Shown here: positions 45,231 to 53,765 of the stretch, piece by piece
Position numbering within the stretch: position 1 is the first letter of the stretch
Layout: each line of letters begins with the position of its first letter
Assembly (NCBI RefSeq): GCF_004137855.1
Contig: NZ_QBKB01000002.1
Location: forward strand, 354,082 to 418,081
Reading direction: 5' to 3'
Length of the DNA stretch: 64,000 bases
Source: Methanohalophilus profundi
GTDB taxonomy: Archaea > Halobacteriota > Methanosarcinia > Methanosarcinales > Methanosarcinaceae
Program-made: the position numbers and the translations under genes
Notes under the pieces: model-generated
The model's input: the letters and a program-made list of their open reading frames with translations, nothing else
What the model was told of the DNA's origin: nothing
Databases searched by the model: none

Positions 45231-45654
45231 TCTCCTTTTTGTTGAATAAAACTTATTTATTATTTTTTATCTAACAGTAACCTGTAGTATCTTTGTATAA
45301 ACCAACCATCTAAATGTCACGAGAAATATTGTGGTTGTGTTCTGAATGCAATGACTACATGAAACCGCTACTATTTATTTCTGTATTTACTTCTACATGG
45401 CAAAAATATATTAATTTAGCCTTAGTGCATAACAAATCCATTTATCAGGAAAAAATACCACATTGAATATCAGATATTATATACCATACACTCAAAGTTA
45501 TCTGATATTTTGATTTAATCGTTTGGATTGTAAGCCAAAACTTGCAGAGAAAACTATCTAAAAAATAGGACGTACTAATACAATCAAATTAAAGGAAAAG
45601 AAAATAATTTATTCACCAGTAAAATGGTGAATGATCAAATAGCCAAGACAGCAG
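45231..45654. other. 424-bp AT-rich intergenic stretch with two hairpins
   Basis: AATATCAGATA at 45466-45476 pairs perfectly with TATCTGATATT at 45499-45509 (11 bp, 22-base loop). ATTCACC/GGTGAAT near 45612-45633 forms a hairpin just downstream of the minus-strand gene ending at 45655 and may be its transcript end. I see no gene. Confidence 0.4.
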
Positions 45655-45996
45655 TTATTTATCGCCTTTCCTCAGGCTTTTCATTTTTTCAAGTTCCCCC
45701 TCAAGTTCCCGAATCTTCATTTCATCGATAGAATCCGCATAATTAGTAAGATCCTTATCGGCTGTCTGAAGCGTGTTGTGCAGCCTTTCCACTACATTCT
45801 TCTCCAGATCCAACCTCTGTTTCCTGGTCTCGCTAACAAGGTCCTCGACAAGTACCTTACCTTCTTCCTTGCTGATGGCACCTTCCTTGACCCTTGTATT
45901 TACAAATTCCCTTATTCGCTCTTCGGACATAGCTGCCAATCCTGCACCAATCAATGCAGTTGCGCCTAAAAGACCCATCTTCTTTATCTTTTCCAT
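45655..45996 (-). CDS. phasin-like coiled-coil protein
   Basis: From ATG 45996 (MEKIKKMGLLGATALIGAGL) this 113-residue protein has a short hydrophobic N-terminal helix, then SEERIREFVNTRVKEGAISK and a long amphipathic helix ending ELEGELEKMKSLRKGDK. This resembles small phasin-superfamily or regulatory coiled-coil proteins with a KEGxxSKEEG loop. The function is unknown. The open frame extends to 46065, but GGGGTATT before 45996 supports the later start. Confidence 0.7.
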   Translation of the reverse strand: MEKIKKMGLLGATALIGAGLAAMSEERIREFVNTRVKEGAISKEEGKVLVEDLVSETRKQRLDLEKNVVERLHNTLQTADKDLTNYADSIDEMKIRELEGELEKMKSLRKGDK

Positions 45997-46263
45997 GTAT
46001 AATACCCCATTACTGATCAGATAGGATTCACAATCGGCATGAATTAAAGTCAACCAGTAAGTCAATCAACTATATTTGAAAACAGGGAAAACCTTCCATC
46101 TGTTTTTATAATAACAACGGGTGACCGAATGCCGATCCAAAAATTCACAACTCCCCGATTTGTGTTTCCCATCCAGATAATAATAGGTACAACTAAATAT
46201 ATATTTGTTGGGCCTCAAAGAAGAGGCTACAGTTTAATTTTATAAGTATTTATTATGTTTATC

Positions 46264-46404
46264 TCAGGAAGAAGATTCTTCCTGATTATTGAATACCTGA
46301 TTACCCAGTTCAGTTACATCGTAGGTATCCGTTTCAGGATTGTATTTTAACAAACCATCCTTTGCCATTTTATCCAACATAGACTTCATTATATCGTCTG
46401 TCAT
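46264..46404 (-). CDS. small conserved-looking protein, 46 aa
   Basis: A short frame, MTDDIMKSMLDKMAKDGLLK followed by YNPETDTYDVTELGNQVF and an acidic-serine tail, looks like a helix plus a wing. It may be a truncated winged-helix or a small regulatory protein. It has plausible coding composition and its own intergenic spaces. No family is recognised, and because of its length there is a real chance that it is not translated. Confidence 0.5.
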   Translation of the reverse strand: MTDDIMKSMLDKMAKDGLLKYNPETDTYDVTELGNQVFNNQEESSS

Positions 46405-46528
46405 TGTTTTAACCTTTCACTCATTTTTATATAATATCCACAAACCCCGCATAGCGACCATAGACATTAAGGCAAAATTAATACATGTTGTTAGAGTATC
46501 TTTAATACATTATTAAAGGGGGAACTAA

Positions 46529-46648
46529 ATGAACGGAATCGGTTACTATGGTTATGGTTACCATACTGTGGTGGGTATGTTTGTATTTGTCCTGATTATA
46601 ATAGGTATCGGTTTATTGATCAAATGGTACCTTGAGAAAGGTCAATGA
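46529..46648 (+). CDS. small single-helix membrane protein, 39 aa
   Basis: ATG 46529 follows AAAGGGGGAAC, a strong ribosome-binding site. The product begins with a Gly/Tyr-rich head (MNGIGYYGYGYHTVVG) followed by one transmembrane helix (about residues 15-32) and KWYLEKGQ. Such short membrane proteins are often stress-induced. The function is unknown. Confidence 0.6.
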   Translation: MNGIGYYGYGYHTVVGMFVFVLIIIGIGLLIKWYLEKGQ

Positions 46649-46780
46649 ATATACCAAAATAAATAATGATGGAAGAATGCGGATATGAAATCGTGAAATG
46701 ACTGTATTATTATTACATTAAATTGGAATAGCGCCGGAATCTGAAAACGGTTAAATAATTGAATTGGTTAACAGGTAACA

Positions 46781-47164
46781 ATGAAATTCATAAAATCAAT
46801 TGTTGCTATTTTTTTCCTTTCTGCAATACTACTTACCAGTGGATGTGCAGACGACACAAATCGATCTATAGTCCAATCCGGTGTTGTAGAAATTGAAGGG
46901 GAAAATATCAAGGAAACCGTCCAGTATGACGAGGAAAACATCGATCTGTACATAAATGGTGACTCCATCAACGTTGTGGTGGAATGGGGTACCCGGGTTG
47001 ATAATGCCACTATTACCGGCAATAATATAGAAGTTCTATTCAAAGATGGATCAAGTATTGAGGAAATTTACCTGAGTGGGTCACGCATAACCGTTATGAT
47101 ACCAAAGGCCCAGTATCCGTCTATACAAAAGGAAGGCAATGATGTGGGACCGATATATTACTAA
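46781..47164 (+). CDS. secreted lipoprotein, DUF3060-like
   Basis: This 127-residue product has a lipoprotein signal: basic start MKFIKS, hydrophobic IVAIFFLSAILL and lipobox LTSGC with Cys near residue 23. The mature part is a repeat of short beta strands (IEGENIKETVQYDEENIDLY, then INGDSINVVVEWGTRVDNAT) as in DUF3060 proteins, which form small beta solenoids. It would be anchored outside the cytoplasmic membrane. It is convergent with cysS. Confidence 0.75.
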   Translation: MKFIKSIVAIFFLSAILLTSGCADDTNRSIVQSGVVEIEGENIKETVQYDEENIDLYINGDSINVVVEWGTRVDNATITGNNIEVLFKDGSSIEEIYLSGSRITVMIPKAQYPSIQKEGNDVGPIYY

Positions 47165-47201
47165 TCCACTTTCCCACCTCTAGACAGAAGTGCAAATAAT
47201 C

Positions 47202-48623
47202 TTAGTATAAGCACTTTTGTCTCTTCACATTAGGCCCTTCACAGGTATCCTGCACAACAAATCCCGCTTGCGCAATTTTATCCCTTAAAGCATCTGCTGT
47301 TTCCCAATCCCTGTTATTTCGGGCCTGCTCACGGATCCTTACAAGCTCCATGATCTCTTCTGGAACTTCCTCACCTTCTTGTCCAAAAAGGCCAAGGGTA
47401 TCTGCAAACTTCCTGTAGAGGGAATGAAGTTTTTCAAGTACATCCTTATTCCTGCCGGCTTCAAGATACTGGTTGGAAATACGGGATAATTCATGGTAAA
47501 CTGCAATGGCTTTCGGAATGTTCATATCATCTTCCAGAGCGTTCCTGAAGTCATCTTCAAGATTGCCAGTCAGATCTATCATTTCCTGATCAGTAGGATG
47601 TTCATTATCATCTGCACTCTTCATAGCGAACTCCAGATTTTCCAGTGTTTCTCTGAGCTTGAAATAGCTATTTTGTGCATTCCGGGCAAAGGAGTCGGAA
47701 AAATCCAGTTTCTTCCTGTAATGCACGGACATAAAAATGAAGCGCACAACCTCCCCTCCATATTTTTCAACCAGTTCGGGAAGAGTGAAAACATTACCCT
47801 TTGACTTACTCATTTTTTCGCCGTCAACTATCAGGTGTTCCCCGTGTATCCAGTACCTTACAAAGGGTTTACCTGTAGCACCTTCAGCCTGGGCAATTTC
47901 ATTTTCATGATGGGGAAATATCAGGTCCACTCCACCTGTATGAATATCAAGGGAAGGCCCAAAATGATTCATTGACATTACCGAGCATTCCGTATGCCAT
48001 CCGGGCCTGATCTTACCCCAGGGACTTTCATAGTAAATACCCCTTTCAATCTCATCCTGTGTGGATGCTTTCAGCAAAACAAAATCACGGGGATTGTCCT
48101 TATCGTATTCATCGACATCAACCGATGCTCCCATCTTAATTGAATTGAAATCCAGTTTTGAAAGCTTACCATACGCCGGGAAAGCCGAAATCCTGTAATA
48201 CACCGAACCGTCCTTTTCATAGGCGAGCCCTTTTTCCATCAGTGTTTGAGCCAGCTCTATCATTCCATCCACATTTTCAGTGGCCCGGGGATAATAAGAG
48301 GCATGTTTTATGTTTAGCATATCAAGTCCGCAGAAAAATTCTTCCGTATATTTTTCTGTAAATTCCTTCAGGGACATGCCCGCTTTCTTTGAATCCCGGA
48401 TAGTCTTATCGTCGATATCTGTTATGTTCATTACAAGATTCACTGTGTAGCCCAAATACTCCAGGATACGGACCAGATTATCGGTCATCAAAAAGGTTCG
48501 GTAATTGCCTATATGCGGAATATTGTACACAGTAGGACCACATGCATATATTGTAACTTCATCTTCTTTTAAAGGCTTGAAATCTTCCTTTTTCCTTGTT
48601 AAAGTATTATACAATTGTAACAT
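47202..48623 (-). CDS. cysS: cysteinyl-tRNA synthetase
   Basis: This class I synthetase charges tRNA-Cys. Conserved features are [15 protein letters not shown] (the HIGH-type motif and the first zinc Cys), WHTECSVM and [11 protein letters not shown] for the remaining zinc ligands, and [10 protein letters not shown] (KMSKS). The length of 473 residues is normal. Many methanogens make Cys-tRNA by the SepRS/SepCysS route, and a direct CysRS is also common in Methanosarcinales. It is a single-gene unit; its start lies 61 bp from the rtcA stop on the same strand. Confidence 0.96.
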   Translation of the reverse strand: MLQLYNTLTRKKEDFKPLKEDEVTIYACGPTVYNIPHIGNYRTFLMTDNLVRILEYLGYTVNLVMNITDIDDKTIRDSKKAGMSLKEFTEKYTEEFFCGLDMLNIKHASYYPRATENVDGMIELAQTLMEKGLAYEKDGSVYYRISAFPAYGKLSKLDFNSIKMGASVDVDEYDKDNPRDFVLLKASTQDEIERGIYYESPWGKIRPGWHTECSVMSMNHFGPSLDIHTGGVDLIFPHHENEIAQAEGATGKPFVRYWIHGEHLIVDGEKMSKSKGNVFTLPELVEKYGGEVVRFIFMSVHYRKKLDFSDSFARNAQNSYFKLRETLENLEFAMKSADDNEHPTDQEMIDLTGNLEDDFRNALEDDMNIPKAIAVYHELSRISNQYLEAGRNKDVLEKLHSLYRKFADTLGLFGQEGEEVPEEIMELVRIREQARNNRDWETADALRDKIAQAGFVVQDTCEGPNVKRQKCLY

Positions 48624-48684
48624 TCAAACAACCACCTGTTTACACTAATTTACGCCTTTCTATTTTAATCAATACATTTTACAT

Positions 48685-49740
48685 TCAACTATTTGATGGC
48701 TGCACCAGCACTGCCCATAAATTTTGCTCTTTTAATACCGAAAATTTGACCTTCAGGAATCTGTTCACAATATCCATGTTTGTTCTGGCATGACTGGTTA
48801 CAGATGTTGCCTTAAAGCGCGATTGATCATTGGCCAGTGCCATATAGGGGATCACTTGATCGCACATAAATTCATCAACTGTTGCACCTGCTTTAATGCA
48901 CCTTGAAAGATTTTCTGCAGCATCAAGTCCTACGTCCTCAGCCCTGACACCACGCTCCCCGAGACTATCCATCCCGACAATGGAATTTTCAAAAACAGCC
49001 CAGAGGGTGACTCCTGACCCGGTGGAATAAGAGGGTGAATATTGGGCATCAATATTTATTGGTACATCATATCTCTGCACAAGATAATCCTGTATTGCAT
49101 CAACTTCCCTTGCAGATACATCTGCCCTTTCGAGATCCGATGATGAATGGGCAACTCCTTTTATCTCCAGCAGTTTTCCTCTTTCATAAAGATCAATGGC
49201 TTTAATACCATCTATCGGTGATGCTACCTTGACCAAAACCTGAGCTCCTCCACGAGGATAGTAACCCTCCCTGAGAATCCGGATATTCACATTAAAACCC
49301 ATCCTTGAAAGAAAGGGACAGAGAACATGCTGTATGTAAGCAAGAGGGGGACTCCATTTCCCATAGGTCGCACCGCCATGAATAGAGACCTGTATATCTT
49401 GGTCTGCCATGGTCATCGGAATCAGAAGGGCCTGCAGGACAAGGCCGATTGATCCTGCTGTAGGAATTTCTATTTTTATATGATCGGATATTATTGGACC
49501 CGGCACAAACTCAATTTCCTTTGAACTTACCGATACTCCCCTCACTTCTGCGTTACACAACTGTGCAACCGCCATAATTGCGGCCACATGCTGGGCTCGC
49601 AAACCCGGGACTTTCCTTTGTGCACGGATATTGATGATTTTCACAGGTATCCCTGTGACCGCAGAAAGAGCTACGGTTGTCCTTATTATCTGTCCACCCC
49701 CTTCTCCAGTGGAACCATCTACTAAAATACGATCAGACAT
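48685..49740 (-). CDS. rtcA: RNA 3'-terminal phosphate cyclase
   Basis: RtcA converts RNA 3'-phosphate ends to 2',3'-cyclic phosphates using ATP. The N terminus DGSTGEGGGQIIRTTVALSA carries the family's GEGGGQ motif, followed by RGGAQVLVKV (residues about 190-200) and the C-terminal VTSHARTNMDIVNRFL. The length of 351 residues is normal. No RtcB is adjacent. It is upstream of cysS on the same strand. Confidence 0.93.
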   Translation of the reverse strand: MSDRILVDGSTGEGGGQIIRTTVALSAVTGIPVKIINIRAQRKVPGLRAQHVAAIMAVAQLCNAEVRGVSVSSKEIEFVPGPIISDHIKIEIPTAGSIGLVLQALLIPMTMADQDIQVSIHGGATYGKWSPPLAYIQHVLCPFLSRMGFNVNIRILREGYYPRGGAQVLVKVASPIDGIKAIDLYERGKLLEIKGVAHSSSDLERADVSAREVDAIQDYLVQRYDVPINIDAQYSPSYSTGSGVTLWAVFENSIVGMDSLGERGVRAEDVGLDAAENLSRCIKAGATVDEFMCDQVIPYMALANDQSRFKATSVTSHARTNMDIVNRFLKVKFSVLKEQNLWAVLVQPSNS

Positions 49741-49830
49741 AGAAATTAATCATACTTCTTTATTTAATATTTTACCTGAATGCTCCTATAATTATCTTCA
49801 GGATTCTTTATAAGGACCCAATGTATGTTG

Positions 49831-50046
49831 TTAGACATAACCTACTACTCCTATTCCCTTTGCCTGCTTTGTCCTCAACTCACATCTGATATATTCATAG
49901 TATCTGGTGGTGACGGGGAGAAATTGAGAGGTTTTTCTTCCAGAACTTTCAAGAATTAATACAAAAAATATAGAAATACACAGGAGAAATGAGAGCAAGG
50001 ATTTCAATCCATTACTCTCATCGTACCACCACTCCATATCAGCCAA
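49831..50046 (-). CDS. small membrane protein, 71 aa (tentative)
   Basis: The frame MADMEWWYDESNGLKSLLSF continues into a hydrophobic helix (about residues 15-33, LLSFLLCISIFFVLI) and a basic tail. Only the helix and basic tail are suggestive; there is no family and the ribosome-binding site is weak. It lies in the 470-bp space between rtcA and the VTT-domain gene, which otherwise holds nothing I can name. Confidence 0.35.
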   Translation of the reverse strand: MADMEWWYDESNGLKSLLSFLLCISIFFVLILESSGRKTSQFLPVTTRYYEYIRCELRTKQAKGIGVVGYV

Positions 50047-50209
50047 ACCCCCGTTTCAGGCTGAATACAAGGTGAGAGTCATGCTGCTAAACTCCCCCTT
50101 ACCAAAAACTGATTGATAAATTCCTATATATAACAAATGGATAAAAATAGTATGGAGTGGATTAAAAAACATGTGGTATTAAAAATTTCAACCATATATA
50201 ATACAGAAG

Positions 50210-50875
50210 TTACAGTATACCATTACCCAATCTGGAAAATTCTACAAGTAACAATATAAGCACGAAATTACCCACAAAAAGAGGTGGAATCAATTTTTTC
50301 ACCGGGAATCCACCAAATGCCAGGCCTATAGATAAAATGTCACTGGGCAGAGGGGTCAATGAATATAAAAATATAATAAGAACAACCAGTTTATCATTTA
50401 TTTGTTCCAGTTTTGCAGTCAGTTTAATTACTTTTGCCTCATATTTTCCCGGTATACATTGTTTCCCTTTCCTGCCCATGTAATAGAATAGCAGGTCACC
50501 CAGAGTGAGACCCAGACTTGCAATCAGCCCCAACCAGACTGGATTTACTTCAGACAAAGCTATTGTTATAAGAACAGTATAAAATGTAGTAGAAGTAAAT
50601 GTGGAGACTCCGCCAATTAAAGACAACAGGAAAATAGCCAGATACGTATTGTTAATACCCAAAGTTGATACTATCAATTTTGGAGGATAGTAATGAAGTA
50701 AAATTGACCACGTAATAATAAAAAGAGCTATTAAAGCAAAAATAATAATATTATTATGTCGACTGGATGTATTATTCATCCGCTTTTTGCATAACCCTAC
50801 CAGATAAGCTGAATAATCTGCTTTTTTTCCTGTCTTTTTTGTCGACATTGGTCCCTGCGAAATATTAGATAACAA
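50210..50875 (-). CDS. VTT/SNARE-associated-like (YqaA-type) membrane protein
   Basis: This 221-residue membrane protein has about five or six helices. The central region TFYTVLITIALSEVNPVWLG, followed by GLTLGDLLFYYMGRKGKQ, and then YSLTPLPSDILSIGLAFGGF fit the VTT (DedA/YqaA) family, including the conserved Gly-Arg and the Pro-rich re-entrant loop. Members are lipid scramblases or transporters; the archaeal substrate is unknown. It may start at an ATG downstream of the first one. Confidence 0.72.
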   Translation of the reverse strand: MLSNISQGPMSTKKTGKKADYSAYLVGLCKKRMNNTSSRHNNIIIFALIALFIITWSILLHYYPPKLIVSTLGINNTYLAIFLLSLIGGVSTFTSTTFYTVLITIALSEVNPVWLGLIASLGLTLGDLLFYYMGRKGKQCIPGKYEAKVIKLTAKLEQINDKLVVLIIFLYSLTPLPSDILSIGLAFGGFPVKKLIPPLFVGNFVLILLLVEFSRLGNGIL

Positions 50876-51232
50876 TTAAAATTTGATTTCAGAAATTAAA
50901 AAGACAACATAGAACATTCAATTACTTAATGCCTGTGTATGACTACAATCATGATTAACTAAATTGTCTAACTTTTTAAAGCAATATTAAAGCAAGGAAC
51001 CTTCAACTATCTCTGGAATAGATAAGAATGTTCAGAACTCCTCGTTCCGCTACTTATATCCCCAAAAAATCATATAGATATAGTGATGGGCAGGGTATAA
51101 TGCAGGATAAAATTGTTTTATCCACCACCAGACCACAATGAAAGGAGTTTATAACACCTGATGTAGTTTATTCCCTTGCCCATCAATATACAATAATATT
51201 ATATGTAATCTTTTCAAAGTACTATTATCTTT
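50876..51232. other. 357-bp intergenic stretch
   Basis: This gap between the VTT gene and the amphi-Trp gene holds the folded element at 51083-51185 and AT-rich flanks. No coding frame is convincing. Confidence 0.5.
51083..51185 (+). ncRNA. candidate structured RNA or small repeat, copy 2
   Basis: The 103-base element is closed by TGATGGGCA paired with TGCCCATCA (ends 51084 and 51185) plus GGG/CCC with one bulged T. Inside are a perfect hairpin GGATAAAA-TTG-TTTTATCC and AGGAGTT-TAT-AACACCT (one mismatch). Size, position of the first hairpin and the GTGATGGG terminus match the element at 41589-41693, while the internal sequence differs. That suggests conserved structure rather than a recent copy. 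Confidence 0.45.
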
Positions 51233-51451
51233 TTATTTTTTCCATTTTATTTCTATTTCAATCTCTTTTTGGCCTTTTTCAATTTTGAAACCGTATTCTA
51301 CGTCCATGTTGCCATCGGGTATCTCAACATGTTCTTGTCCGATCTCTATTTTTCCAGCCTCAATCTGGGTCTTAAACTCATCCAAAAATCCAATAAGTTC
51401 CTGTTTATTGTATGAATAATTCTTTTCAATTTCCTTTTCTGGTTCTGTCAT
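51233..51451 (-). CDS. amphi-Trp domain protein
   Basis: This 72-residue protein matches the amphi-Trp domain: YNKQELIGFLDEFKTQIEAG, EIGQEHVEIPDG and a C-terminal amphipathic strand EIEIEIKWKK with the late Trp. The domain is common in halophiles, and its function is unknown. ATG 51451 is preceded by GGAGTGGG. It is a stand-alone gene. Confidence 0.8.
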   Translation of the reverse strand: MTEPEKEIEKNYSYNKQELIGFLDEFKTQIEAGKIEIGQEHVEIPDGNMDVEYGFKIEKGQKEIEIEIKWKK

Positions 51452-52052
51452 ATTCCCACTCCATGTTTGAAGGATCAGTATATATATTTAACGTAACCTG
51501 ATATATTATAGTTGGTAAGAAGAGTCAGGAAATCAATCTTCGATGATACCACTTAAAAGATAAAACATAAAAACTGATATATTGAAAAATGTGAGATTTA
51601 TTGGGGATGGGGTACAAGAAAAAGGAATTACCGCCACAAGCCGCGTTAACCACCATCGAAGACATGTATTTTACATGCATTTTCTATTCTCAATTTTAAT
51701 TAAAGTTTAAACATAAATAAAAATCAATTAAAATATCATTGAAAATTCAAAGTACATACAATATTTCATACCATTTTGTATTTATATTAAGGCCACATTT
51801 ATCTATTTGGAGTGAGAGGAAAGGGAACTCTCACCAAAACCAGTCGTAATAGGGTTGCGACTGAAAAGAGGAGTGGGGTATGAGTTGAGAGCATTGGGTA
51901 AGGGCCCCTTTGCTCTCAAATCCTCTTTACACTTTGACTGATAGAAGGACTTGAAATGTATTTTTATCATTGCCTGCTTTGACAATAATTCTAATATCTA
52001 TGTCTAATATCCTTGCCCGGTAAAATGGGCATTTGGAAAGGTTTTGGAACTT
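51452..52052. other. 601-bp non-coding stretch with hairpin cluster
   Basis: It contains the three-hairpin cluster at 51812-51919 and the G-rich block at 51603-51635 that resembles 43998-44032. A 60-codon minus-strand open frame at 51803-51985 runs through the hairpins and has no homology that I recognise, so I leave it out. Confidence 0.5.
51812..51919. ncRNA. candidate structured RNA with three consecutive hairpins
   Basis: Three stems follow one another: GTGAGAG/CTCTCAC at 51812-51834, CAGTCG/CGACTG at 51841-51863, and TTGAGAGCA/TGCTCTCAA at 51885-51919. The last has an inner GGG/CCC pair. Three perfect stems in 108 bp are unlikely to arise by chance in AT-rich spacer DNA. The nearest downstream gene on the plus strand is far, so this is more likely an independent small RNA than a leader. 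The strand is unknown. Confidence 0.45.
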
Positions 52053-53765
52053 TCAGCCAATCAATCGTTTCAGTTCTTTCAGTGAATAAGTGTTCGCAAT
52101 ATCATCCTTTGTAAGCCAACCTCTGCGTGCTTGTCCGATACCGTATTTCATGAAATCCAGTTGTGAACAGGAATGACTGTCGCTGCTGATACAAAACTTA
52201 AGGTCATATTCTTTGGCGTGTAAAATCAGGTTGTCGTTAAGGTCAAGCCTTTCCGGCTGGCTGTTTATTTCCATAAGTTTACCGTTTTCTGCCGCTGTTT
52301 CGAAGATTTTGTCAATGTCAACATCATAAGCCTCCCGAATACCGATCTTGCGGCTTGTAGGATGTCCCAGCACATGCAGGAATTCATTTTGCAGGGCCGT
52401 AGTTATCCTTTCAGTCATTTTCTTTTTGGAAGACTTATAACCGGAATGAATAGATCCCACGACAATATCCATTTCCTCAAGAATGTCATCCGGACAATCC
52501 AAACTTCCATCAGGAAGGATATCCACTTCAATACCTTTCAGGATTTCTATATCAAAATCCTCGCGGAGACCATCTATTTCCTTCCACTGATCTTTTACCT
52601 TATCGGTCCCTAAACCACCGGCGATCTTGCGGGATCTGGAATGATCAGTGATACCAATATACTCATATCCCAATTTATCGGCCTGTGCGATCATAGAATT
52701 GAGGCTATCCGTTCCGTCACTGTAAGAGGTATGGACATGCAGATCGCCCCTGATATCTTCTAATTTCACCAGTGAAGGAAGTGTATTTTTTGCACGTTCC
52801 AACTCTCCCCTGTTTTCCCGCAGTTGTGGCGGAATGAAACTTAGACCTAATTTTTCGTAGATTCTATCTTCTTTTCTTCCTTCAATCTTTTTTTTTGAAT
52901 CCTCTTTAAACAATCCATATTCCGAAAGCTTATAGCCTTTCGAGAGGGCAAGATTTCTCAGTTCGATGTTATGATCCTTTGAGCCTGTAAAATACTGTAA
53001 TGCTGCTCCATAACTACTTTCAGGAACCACTCTCAAATCTACATGACCGCCGTTTTGCAATATTATTGTACTGCGTGTCTTACCCCGGGATTCAACCTCG
53101 TCCACACTTTCAAAATTAACAAAGGCATCCATGACTTCTTCAGGATCCAAAGCAACAACCAGTATATCAATATCCCCGATCGTTTCCTTCATCCGCCGCA
53201 GAGATCCAGCGTAATCTATTTTCTTCAGGGTAGTGTTTTCTTCCATATAGGATATAATTTCTTCAGCCAAATCCATTGCTTTTGGTAAAAGCATGCGTTC
53301 ATGGCTTTTTTCGTATTGGGAAATTGCTTTATCCAGATCTTCTTCAGTCTTTTTCCCAAACCCTTCAAGTTTGCGGATCTCCTGATTTTTAATTGCCTCT
53401 TTCAGATCGGGTATTGATTGTATGTCAAGTTCATCCATGAGTTTTTTTGCCTTTTTAGGACCAAGCCCTCTAATCTTTATTATCTTACTAGCACCCCTGG
53501 GAGTTTGCTTTCTTATCTTTCTAAATTCTTCCACAGACCCGGTTTCAATATATTCAACAATGTGGTCTGCAATACGGCTCCCAATACCGGGAATGTTTTC
53601 CAATCCTTCCCTGCCCTTTTTTGAGTAGAGCCCTGAGATGTCTTCCCTCATATCCCCTATTTTTCTGGCTGCTTTGCGGTATGCACGAGGTTTCCACTCT
53701 ACTTCTTTATATTCAAATATATCCGCAATCTCATAGAGTAGTTTGGCTATATCCCGATTGATCAT
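52053..53765 (-). CDS. polX: PolX-type DNA polymerase beta with PHP domain
   Basis: PolX is a repair polymerase with 3'-5' exonuclease activity. The domains are an N-terminal HhH-containing 8-kDa part (EYKEVEWKPRAYRKAARK in part, NIPGIGSRIADHI), the palm with YAGSLRRMKETIGDIDILV giving the catalytic Asp pair, and a C-terminal PHP phosphoesterase from about residue 335 (GDLHVHTSYSDGTDSL, then SDSHS). The length of 570 residues is as expected. Its ATG overlaps the stop of the DNA ligase gene as ATGA, so the two are co-translated and likely act in the same gap-filling and sealing pathway. Confidence 0.95.
   Translation of the reverse strand: MINRDIAKLLYEIADIFEYKEVEWKPRAYRKAARKIGDMREDISGLYSKKGREGLENIPGIGSRIADHIVEYIETGSVEEFRKIRKQTPRGASKIIKIRGLGPKKAKKLMDELDIQSIPDLKEAIKNQEIRKLEGFGKKTEEDLDKAISQYEKSHERMLLPKAMDLAEEIISYMEENTTLKKIDYAGSLRRMKETIGDIDILVVALDPEEVMDAFVNFESVDEVESRGKTRSTIILQNGGHVDLRVVPESSYGAALQYFTGSKDHNIELRNLALSKGYKLSEYGLFKEDSKKKIEGRKEDRIYEKLGLSFIPPQLRENRGELERAKNTLPSLVKLEDIRGDLHVHTSYSDGTDSLNSMIAQADKLGYEYIGITDHSRSRKIAGGLGTDKVKDQWKEIDGLREDFDIEILKGIEVDILPDGSLDCPDDILEEMDIVVGSIHSGYKSSKKKMTERITTALQNEFLHVLGHPTSRKIGIREAYDVDIDKIFETAAENGKLMEINSQPERLDLNDNLILHAKEYDLKFCISSDSHSCSQLDFMKYGIGQARRGWLTKDDIANTYSLKELKRLIG

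Noticed and set aside
49988-50035. Shared 15-base motif (GAGTGGTGGTACGA type) at about 50035 and 56290 as a repeat family
   Set aside because: A match of about 15 bases between two places is expected by chance in 64 kb on two strands, and the neighbouring sequence does not continue the similarity.
51803-51985. 60-codon minus-strand gene in the hairpin cluster
   Set aside because: It runs straight through three perfect hairpins, has no homology that I recognise and no good start signal.
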